This document shows positions 58,171-64,000 of a stretch of DNA of 64,000 nt, piece by piece. Origin of the DNA: Sneathiella litorea (GTDB lineage Bacteria; Pseudomonadota; Alphaproteobacteria; Sneathiellales; Sneathiellaceae); NCBI RefSeq assembly GCF_009882915.1, contig NZ_WTUW01000009.1, positions 1-64,000 on the forward strand, written 5' to 3'. Positions within the stretch are counted from its first letter, which is position 1; each line of letters opens with the position of its first letter. The position numbers were made by a program, and so were the translations under genes. A model generated the notes under the pieces. That model had not been told where the DNA came from and ran no database searches. It saw only the letters and a list, made by a program, of their open reading frames with translations.

Positions 58171-60030
58171 CTAATTGTTATTATTGAGGTTAATGACACC
58201 GACTTCTTGCGCGTCGGCAAACAGGCGGGTGACAAGTTCGGCTCGATTGGAAAGAACGGCTCCCTGGTTGATATATTGTTTATCTGTTATCTCATTCTTA
58301 TCGACGGAGAGTGGGGCTGCCATGATCAGCGCCCTGCCCACCCGTCTACTAGGTGACGAGTTGTTCTGATTATAGCGGCTGAGCTTCTCCTGAACAGCCT
58401 CAATCAGCTTTGGCGCCATAAACTTTTCGCCATCCGCCGACAACGCCCCCTCCTGTCCCGAATATTGCCTTTGCATGGATTCTGTCAGGAGGATCATGAT
58501 CCCGATTTCCTCCCGGTCATGGCCCGCAATCACCACATCACGAGCGAGTGGGTCAAGCGCATCGATTAGCGAAAGGCGCAAGGAGCCAGTGCTGACCCAG
58601 GTGCCGTTGGAAAGCTTGAAGTCCTCCGCGACGCGACCGTCAAAGATCATGCCGGCGTCCGGTCGATCCGGATCGACCCATTTCACCGCATCCCCGATGC
58701 AGTAAAACCCCTCTTCATCAAAAAACTGCGCCGTCAGGTCCGGACGCTTGTAATAACCCCCATGGACATTCGGTCCCTTGAGACGGATCTCGAGTTTTTC
58801 TCCAACCGGTAGGATTTTTACCGTAATGCCGGGTGTTGGCAGGCCGATCAGCCCAACTTTCTCGGCATTCCAGTGAACCGCCGTGCCGGTCCCAGTCGTT
58901 TCCGTTGCCCCCCAGCCTGTGCCGAAGGGAATACGCATGCCCGTGTATTTGATGGCGAGTTTCTGCATCCGCTCAAACATTTCCTGGGAAAGCGCTGCAC
59001 CCCCGTACTGGCATAACTTGAGGTTCTTGAAAAAGGCGCGACCGAGTTCCTCATCCTCCTCTAACTGGTCCGCGAGGAAGCTGTAGGCCGCCGGAACGGT
59101 ACTAAAACGCGTGGGCGAGACAATCTTCAAATTAGCGATGGTTCGCCCGAAAAGTGCTGGAACCGGCTTTCCATCATCCATGTAGAGCGTGCCACAACTT
59201 CTGGCGATACCGAAGAAATTAACCGTCCCCCCATAGGTGTGATGCCAGGGCAGCCAGTCGAGCACGCGAGTTGGGTCATTTTCAGGGTCCACTGGCTCGC
59301 CTATCAACTCAAGGGTCTTCTGCGCGGCGCAGAGCATTTTCTGCGTGTTTGGCACTGCCTTGGGCATGCCGGTAGACCCTGAGGTAAAGAGAATCATGGC
59401 GAGTGTCTCACCAACCACCGCATTATAGGCATCTTCTACTGCCTGACTGTCGGTGGACCCCAGCATATCGGCGACTCTCTTGCCACCATGAGAGGCTCCC
59501 GTCACGGTCACCAACTCAATATTGGAGAGATCAAGAGAATTCAACGCATCGGAGAAGTCATCCCCGTCTTCTGCAAAAATCATTCCCGGCTCAGTCAGTT
59601 CCACTGCATATTGCAGCCGTGCATAATCAGACCCCATCAAGGAATAGGACGGAGAGCAGGCCGTTATCGGCACGCCGACCTGCAGCGCCGCCACTTTCAG
59701 GATCGCATGGGAAAAACTGTTTCCGGAGAGGATCATAACGGATTTTTCCGGGCCATATCCATTGGCAAGCAGATAGCTGCTAACCTGGTCCGCCTGCTCA
59801 ATCAGCCGTTTATATGTAAGTTCCGGCCAATCTCCTTCCGGCTGGCATTTCACCAGATAGGGTCGATCCGGGAATTGCTCCGCCGCCCGACGATAATATC
59901 CCCCAATATTGGTTAAATACTCGCCTAACGAGATATTACTATTGACAATCCAGCTTCCATCGTCATTTTGGGCGACCGAAATATCGGGAGTCGGCCGGTT
60001 TAATGGCCGAAATTGAATATTTGTTGACAT
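58171..60030 (-). CDS. Feruloyl-CoA synthetase-like acyl-CoA ligase
   Basis: 619-aa ANL-family ligase. P-loop: MILFTSGSTGMPKAVPNTQK; A5-like GTGWGATETTGTGT; A7 YCIGDAVKWVDPDRPDAGMI; A8 DGRVAEDFKLSNGTWVSTGS. The FKLSNGTWVSTGSLR motif is characteristic of the feruloyl-CoA synthase group, which uses Asn/Gly-Thr-Trp in place of the common RxKDxIxxxG. It likely activates an aromatic or other bulky acid. Aromatic specificity is inferred from family. First gene of a three-gene operon with a perfect TATAAT promoter, divergent from a TetR gene. Confidence 0.85.
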   Translation of the reverse strand: MSTNIQFRPLNRPTPDISVAQNDDGSWIVNSNISLGEYLTNIGGYYRRAAEQFPDRPYLVKCQPEGDWPELTYKRLIEQADQVSSYLLANGYGPEKSVMILSGNSFSHAILKVAALQVGVPITACSPSYSLMGSDYARLQYAVELTEPGMIFAEDGDDFSDALNSLDLSNIELVTVTGASHGGKRVADMLGSTDSQAVEDAYNAVVGETLAMILFTSGSTGMPKAVPNTQKMLCAAQKTLELIGEPVDPENDPTRVLDWLPWHHTYGGTVNFFGIARSCGTLYMDDGKPVPALFGRTIANLKIVSPTRFSTVPAAYSFLADQLEEDEELGRAFFKNLKLCQYGGAALSQEMFERMQKLAIKYTGMRIPFGTGWGATETTGTGTAVHWNAEKVGLIGLPTPGITVKILPVGEKLEIRLKGPNVHGGYYKRPDLTAQFFDEEGFYCIGDAVKWVDPDRPDAGMIFDGRVAEDFKLSNGTWVSTGSLRLSLIDALDPLARDVVIAGHDREEIGIMILLTESMQRQYSGQEGALSADGEKFMAPKLIEAVQEKLSRYNQNNSSPSRRVGRALIMAAPLSVDKNEITDKQYINQGAVLSNRAELVTRLFADAQEVGVINLNNNN

Positions 60031-60083
60031 ATGGGGAACAACCTCAGCTTATTTTTTTGTTCTATTTTACGTATCGGACTGTT

Positions 60084-60112
60084 ATTATAAGAATACTGAC
60101 AAATTGTTGTAA
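60084..60112 (-). promoter_or_regulatory. Sigma-70 promoter of the acyl-CoA ligase operon
   Basis: On the minus strand TTACAA (60112-60107) and TATAAT (60089-60084) are 17 bp apart; the -10 is a perfect consensus. It lies 54 bp from the ligase start and about 55 bp from the divergent TetR gene, so a repressor bound here would switch off both directions. Short imperfect dyads of ATTATT/AATAAT type flank the promoter. Confidence 0.6.
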
Positions 60113-60165
60113 TAATTGCCAGCAATAGACGCGAAAAAACATAAAAATAAAAAGGTGGGACGCGG

Positions 60166-60798
60166 ATGAATCATTCAACACCCGTCACGGTGGCGTCAGA
60201 CAGGGCCAGCAAACGCAAGGAAGAAAAGCGCAACCGATTATTAGCGGCTGCCCGTAAGCTCTTCGTCAGCAAGGGATATCACGAAACACGACCACAGGAT
60301 ATCGCCAAGGCCGCCGACGTTGCGCATGGAACTTTCTACAGTCATTATGCGGACAAGCGGGAAATTTTTCTCGCTTTCGCGAGTGGGGCACAGGAAGATT
60401 TGCACTCTTATGTTCACGCGCGCATACCAAAGGTCGACAGCTTTGAGGAATATATACGCTACAGCCTGACGTCCATTCAGGAATTTGCCGAGCAGAATCC
60501 CGGCTTGCTCCGTTCGGCCCTCGTTGACACCAAGGTTTTCGACCCGACGGACTCAACATCGAAGGAAGTTCGCAGCAAGTTTGCGTCGGGCTTTATCGCA
60601 CAGTTGAAGAATGCCAAACTGAACGGGGAATTGTATGAGGACATTGATCCGGACCTGATCGGCCATGCCATGATGGGCTTGATCCAGTTCTCCGCCCCGA
60701 TGGCTTATCGCAAGGGACAGAGCCGGCAGGAATATGTCGACCATTTGAGCCGCTTCCTGACGAGGGCGCTCGTTAAATCACCGAAAAACCTGAAATAA
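60166..60798 (+). CDS. TetR-family transcriptional regulator
   Basis: 210-aa repressor. HTH at about residues 22-65: NRLLAAARKLFVSKGYHETR, PQDIAKAADVAHGTFYSHYA, DKREIFLAF. The remaining ~140 residues are the all-helical ligand domain. Good ribosome-binding site AGGTGGG. It is divergent from the acyl-CoA ligase operon across 135 bp and is likely its repressor, with an acyl-CoA such as feruloyl-CoA as inducer (inference). It ends directly at the stop codon of htpX (no spacer). Confidence 0.9.
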   Translation: MNHSTPVTVASDRASKRKEEKRNRLLAAARKLFVSKGYHETRPQDIAKAADVAHGTFYSHYADKREIFLAFASGAQEDLHSYVHARIPKVDSFEEYIRYSLTSIQEFAEQNPGLLRSALVDTKVFDPTDSTSKEVRSKFASGFIAQLKNAKLNGELYEDIDPDLIGHAMMGLIQFSAPMAYRKGQSRQEYVDHLSRFLTRALVKSPKNLK

Positions 60799-61785
60799 TC
60801 AGCCCCAAGGGCCCTTCTTGGGGCGGGGACGATTGGGCGGTTCATCGGTATAGGGAGTGGTGCCGCGCGGGCCTTTTTTCCTGAACATCCCCTCATGAGA
60901 ATAGCGGTCATTCCGTTCCGTGCGGGCCGGATGATTTCGCACCGAACCAATTGACTTGGCAAGCTCCACCAACCGGGCCACACGATTGGCTGTCGATGGA
61001 TGGGTCGAGAAAAGGTTGTCCGCCCGATGTCCATGCAGGGGATTGACGATAAATAGACTAGCTGAGGCAGGATTCTTCTCTGCCGGAACATTTTCGATCC
61101 CGCGCGCCGTGCTTTCAAGCTTTTGCAACGCACTTGCCAACCATTTTGGATTGCCGCAGATCTCTGCCCCCGTTTGATCGGCGGAATACTCTCGGGTCCT
61201 GCTAATCGCCATCTGCACCAGCATCGCGCCAAGTGGCGCCAGAATCATTATGGCGAGAGTGCCGATGATACCACCCCGGTTATCGCGGCTACCGCCGAAG
61301 AAAAGCGCGAAATTGGCAAGCATACTGATCGCACCGGCGATCGTTGCCGTTACTGTCATGGTCAGGGTATCACGGTTCTTGATATGCGCCAGTTCATGGG
61401 CGATGACACCCGCTGTCTCCTGTTCATTCAAAATACGCATGAGGCCGGTGGTCACGGCAACAGCGGCGTTATCCGGGTTGCGGCCTGTTGCAAAGGCATT
61501 TGGCTGCGGATTCTCCATGATAAAGACTTTCGGCATGGGAAGTTCCGCCCGCGCCGCCAGGTCCTCCACCATCCGATAGAGACCCGGCGCGTCACTCCGG
61601 CTGACCTGCCGCGCGCCGTACATCTTGAGGACCATCTTGTCCGAGTTCCAATAGGCGAAGCCGTTCATCACAATCGCAACAGCAAAGGCGATCAGCATAC
61701 CCGTTGTACCGCCGATCATAAATCCGACAGCCAAAAACAACGCAGTAATGGCAGCAATCAGTAATCCGGTCTTGAAATAATTCAT
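60799..61785 (-). CDS. htpX: Zinc metalloprotease HtpX
   Basis: 328-aa M48 membrane protease for quality control of inner-membrane proteins. ATG 61785 (MNYFKTGLL) is the family start; a GTG at 61794 is 9 nt upstream. Two N-terminal transmembrane helices lie at about 5-25 and 30-48, the HEXXH site is [15 protein letters not shown] (about 135-149) and two more helices follow (155-175, 190-210). The third zinc ligand Glu lies in [12 protein letters not shown]. Beyond the usual end ([12 protein letters not shown]) there is a ~55-residue Pro/Arg/Gly-rich C-terminal tail not found in E. coli HtpX. Confidence 0.92.
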   Translation of the reverse strand: MNYFKTGLLIAAITALFLAVGFMIGGTTGMLIAFAVAIVMNGFAYWNSDKMVLKMYGARQVSRSDAPGLYRMVEDLAARAELPMPKVFIMENPQPNAFATGRNPDNAAVAVTTGLMRILNEQETAGVIAHELAHIKNRDTLTMTVTATIAGAISMLANFALFFGGSRDNRGGIIGTLAIMILAPLGAMLVQMAISRTREYSADQTGAEICGNPKWLASALQKLESTARGIENVPAEKNPASASLFIVNPLHGHRADNLFSTHPSTANRVARLVELAKSIGSVRNHPARTERNDRYSHEGMFRKKGPRGTTPYTDEPPNRPRPKKGPWG

Positions 61786-62090
61786 GTCCCTCACCCAGCA
61801 GGCTTACCTTTGCAGACGCCTTTTATATGTATTGGAGAAGCCTCAAAATACAAGCAGCGGCGAAAAATTCCGCGGTCATGAAATTATCTGATAATTGCCG
61901 CTATATCGCCGGAATATACCGCCAAATACCCATTCACCGATTTTCTGGAAATTAGCTAGCGACCGACAACGTCAATGTAAATATACGCCGACCCTGCCAA
62001 TACGACCCCGATTGGATCGGGACGGCACAGTCGATTAACCAGTAGCGTAAGCGCCGGCAGGTGAGCAGACCTGCCGGCTTCATGACGAAA
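61786..62090. other. Intergenic region between htpX and alaS, with hairpin
   Basis: About 305 bp without a gene. Near alaS, GCCGGCAGGT (62053-62062) and ACCTGCCGGC (62069-62078) form a perfect 10-bp stem with a 6-nt loop, 13 nt after the alaS stop. It has no T tract but probably marks the alaS mRNA end. The rest, nearer htpX, presumably has the htpX promoter; no clear heat-shock (sigma-32) element was recognised. Confidence 0.6.
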
Positions 62091-64000
62091 TTACTGTCCA
62101 GCCAAGACCTCGCCGGAAGTCAGCTTTGCGATCAGGTTCTTGATGGCCATAACGGCCTCCTCACCTTTTGAGCCATCCGGGCCACCGGCTTGTGCCATAT
62201 CAGGACGACCACCACCGCCCTTGCCGCCTAGCGCCTCGGAACCTGCGCGGACCAGATCCACCGCATTAATTTTACTCGTCAAATCACCGGTCACACTGAC
62301 AACAATGGAGGCCTTGCCCTCATTATTGCTGATCAGGACGATAACGCCGCTCTTCAGCTGCTTCTTGATCTCGTCCGCCATGGGCTTCAAATCTTTCGGC
62401 GGTACATCGCTCAAAAGACGGGCCATCAGCGAGATATCGCCGACTTTCTCGGGTGCCTCTGCTGCACCACCGCCGCCGCTAACCAGTTTCTTGCGGGTAT
62501 CTGCGAGCTCGCGTTCCAACTTTTTCCGCTCTTCCAGAAGCCCCTGAATTCGATTGCCAAGTTCATTCGGTGAAATCTTGAGTGTCGCGGCCGCCTCGGC
62601 CAGGATTCTCTCCCGGTCGTTGATATAATCAAGCGCAGCCTCTCCGGCCACCGCCTCAATCCGGCGGACACCGGCAGCAAGACCGCCTTCGCTGATGACT
62701 TTCAAAAAGCCGATATCGCCGGTACGGCCGACATGAGTGCCACCACACAGCTCCGTTGAGTAATTTTTCCCGGCACCTTTATTCTCATCCAGCCCACCCA
62801 TGGAGACCACGCGGACTTCATCGCCATATTTCTCGCCAAAGAGGGCCATGGCACCCGCCTTGATCGCTTCTTCCGGGGTGGTGAGATGCACATCAACATC
62901 CGCATTCAAACGAATTCGGTCATTCACGGACTTCTCCACCTCGGCAAGTTCGGCATCACTCATCGGCTTTTGATGGGCAAAATCGAACCGCAGCCGATCC
63001 TCCGCAACAAGGGAGCCTTTCTGCGTCACATGATCACCCAGCGTCTGGCGCAGCGCTTCATGTAGCAAATGGGTTGCCGAATGATGCGCGCGCAGTCGGT
63101 TCCGGCGGCGGTGATCGACATGAGTCTCCACCACATCCTCAACCTTCAGTTCGCCCTTGGCGATCTGGCCGATATGGATAAAGAGGTCCTGCTTCTTCTG
63201 GGTATCTTTCACCACCATGGCGAAGCCATCAGCAGATTTCAGCATGCCATGATCGCCTTCCTGACCGCCACTTTCGCCATAGAAAGACGTCTGGTTGAGA
63301 ACAACCATGATCTCATCGCCCTGCGCGGCTTTGTCAATTTCCTTGCCATCCTTGATGATGGCCTGAACCTTGCCTTCGGCGGTTTCGGTCTGGTAGCCCA
63401 GAAACTCTGTTGCGCCGACCTTTTCATGCAGGTCAAACCATAGCGTATCCGTCGCGGCCTCACCGGAGCCGGACCAGGCGGCGCGTGCGGCCTCTTTCTG
63501 CTTTTTCATGGCGGCATCAAACCCGGCCTCATCCAGCTGGCGGTTCTGTCCGCGCAAGATGTCTTTTGTCAGGTCGAGCGGGAAACCAAAGGTATCATAG
63601 AGCTTGAACGCCACATCACCGGGAAGCGGATCACTGCCGCCCAGCTTCTCCGTCGCATCGCCGAGCAGTTTCAAACCGCGGTCAAGCGTCTCCTTGAAGC
63701 GGGTTTCCTCCAACTTCAGGGTTTCTTCAATCAGTGACTGGGCGCGGGCGAGTTCTGGGAAGGCATCGCCCATTTCATCGACCAATGTCGGCACCAGCTT
63801 GTGAACCATCGGCTCCTTCGCCCCCAGCATATGGGCATGACGCATGGCGCGGCGCATGATCCGGCGGAGGACATAGCCCCGCCCCTCGTTCGAGGGCAGT
63901 ACGCCATCGGCGACAAGGAAGGAGGAGGAGCGCAAATGATCGGCGATCACCCGGTGGGAAACCTTGAATTCCCCATCCACCGCGATGCCGGAGACATCGG
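62091..64000 (-). CDS. alaS: Alanine-tRNA ligase (3' part; 5' end beyond window)
   Basis: Charges tRNA-Ala. About 636 C-terminal residues are visible; the frame is open to position 64000, so the internal Met at 63980 is not the start, and the missing N-terminal ~250 residues hold the class II catalytic core. Seen here: [35 protein letters not shown] (tRNA recognition domain), the editing domain with [19 protein letters not shown] and [14 protein letters not shown] (zinc ligands H-x3-H and C-x3-H) and the C-Ala domain with a glycine-rich [18 protein letters not shown]. All family features are intact. Confidence 0.95.
   Translation of the reverse strand, partial: DVSGIAVDGEFKVSHRVIADHLRSSSFLVADGVLPSNEGRGYVLRRIMRRAMRHAHMLGAKEPMVHKLVPTLVDEMGDAFPELARAQSLIEETLKLEETRFKETLDRGLKLLGDATEKLGGSDPLPGDVAFKLYDTFGFPLDLTKDILRGQNRQLDEAGFDAAMKKQKEAARAAWSGSGEAATDTLWFDLHEKVGATEFLGYQTETAEGKVQAIIKDGKEIDKAAQGDEIMVVLNQTSFYGESGGQEGDHGMLKSADGFAMVVKDTQKKQDLFIHIGQIAKGELKVEDVVETHVDHRRRNRLRAHHSATHLLHEALRQTLGDHVTQKGSLVAEDRLRFDFAHQKPMSDAELAEVEKSVNDRIRLNADVDVHLTTPEEAIKAGAMALFGEKYGDEVRVVSMGGLDENKGAGKNYSTELCGGTHVGRTGDIGFLKVISEGGLAAGVRRIEAVAGEAALDYINDRERILAEAAATLKISPNELGNRIQGLLEERKKLERELADTRKKLVSGGGGAAEAPEKVGDISLMARLLSDVPPKDLKPMADEIKKQLKSGVIVLISNNEGKASIVVSVTGDLTSKINAVDLVRAGSEALGGKGGGGRPDMAQAGGPDGSKGEEAVMAIKNLIAKLTSGEVLAGQ

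Noticed and set aside
1-64000. CRISPR array, prophage, tRNA or rRNA genes
   Set aside because: No regularly spaced direct repeats, phage structural genes, tRNA cloverleaf ends or rRNA sequence were recognised by eye. A tRNA or small-RNA scan would be needed to exclude small ones.

Overview
The window looks like a chromosomal segment of a heterotrophic, probably marine alphaproteobacterium. Supporting signs are the dense, short-spaced gene order, TRAP and ABC uptake systems, a SoeABC-type sulfite dehydrogenase, choline-to-betaine genes, many acyl-CoA catabolism genes and mid-to-high GC coding sequence with AT-rich promoters. I cannot name a genus from sequence alone. No tRNA, rRNA, CRISPR array, complete insertion sequence or prophage was seen. 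The left edge carries a strong leftward promoter of stable-RNA type.

Layout. 0.2-4.7 kb (minus strand): acyl-CoA dehydrogenase, two tandem nitroreductases, a MaoC-type hydratase and a short-chain dehydrogenase. 4.8-11.5 kb: a malonate module, with malonyl-CoA decarboxylase and a three-part TRAP transporter on the minus strand, divergent from a GntR regulator and malonyl-CoA synthetase, with a palindromic candidate operator between them. 11.5-15 kb: CGNR zinc-finger protein, GST-like protein, DUF2817 hydrolase and GNAT acetyltransferase. 15-22.7 kb: a peptide-type ABC importer with an M20 deacylase and a DMT exporter. 22.8-28.4 kb: betB, betA, kbl and tdh, with a divergent XRE-cupin regulator whose probable operator sits inside the tdh promoter. 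29-35.3 kb: glycerate kinase, GFA protein, molybdopterin oxidoreductase, a beta-hydroxyacid dehydrogenase, a potassium channel and MscS. 35.4-41.8 kb: an RhlE-like DEAD-box helicase and soeABC.

The most interesting part is 41.9-46.8 kb, a reb (refractile body, R-body) locus. It holds five canonical RebB-family proteins in tandem (106-132 aa), two divergent relatives with long extra C-termini, a divergently transcribed ECF-type sigma factor, an AT-rich control region, strong intercistronic hairpins and a terminal orphan IS3-OrfA-like helix-turn-helix gene that may be a regulator. R-bodies are coiled protein ribbons that extend explosively. They are known from the Paramecium killer symbiont Caedibacter and from Azorhizobium and Pseudomonas aeruginosa, where they damage eukaryotic hosts. 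An elaborate R-body system in this bacterium suggests an interaction with eukaryotic grazers or hosts.

46.9-54.9 kb: recQ, a two-subunit periplasmic molybdenum hydroxylase (IorAB type), a 3-methyladenine glycosylase-like protein, a family III CoA-transferase and a DHA2 efflux pump. 55-60.8 kb: a catabolic operon (feruloyl-CoA synthetase-like ligase, MDR reductase, FadJ-like bifunctional enzyme) divergent from a TetR regulator. 60.8-64 kb: htpX and the 3' part of alaS, which runs off the right edge.

Many starts were moved downstream of the longest reading frame where a ribosome-binding site and family alignment support this. These changes are stated per entry. All functional calls come from reading the sequence and motif memory, without database searches.
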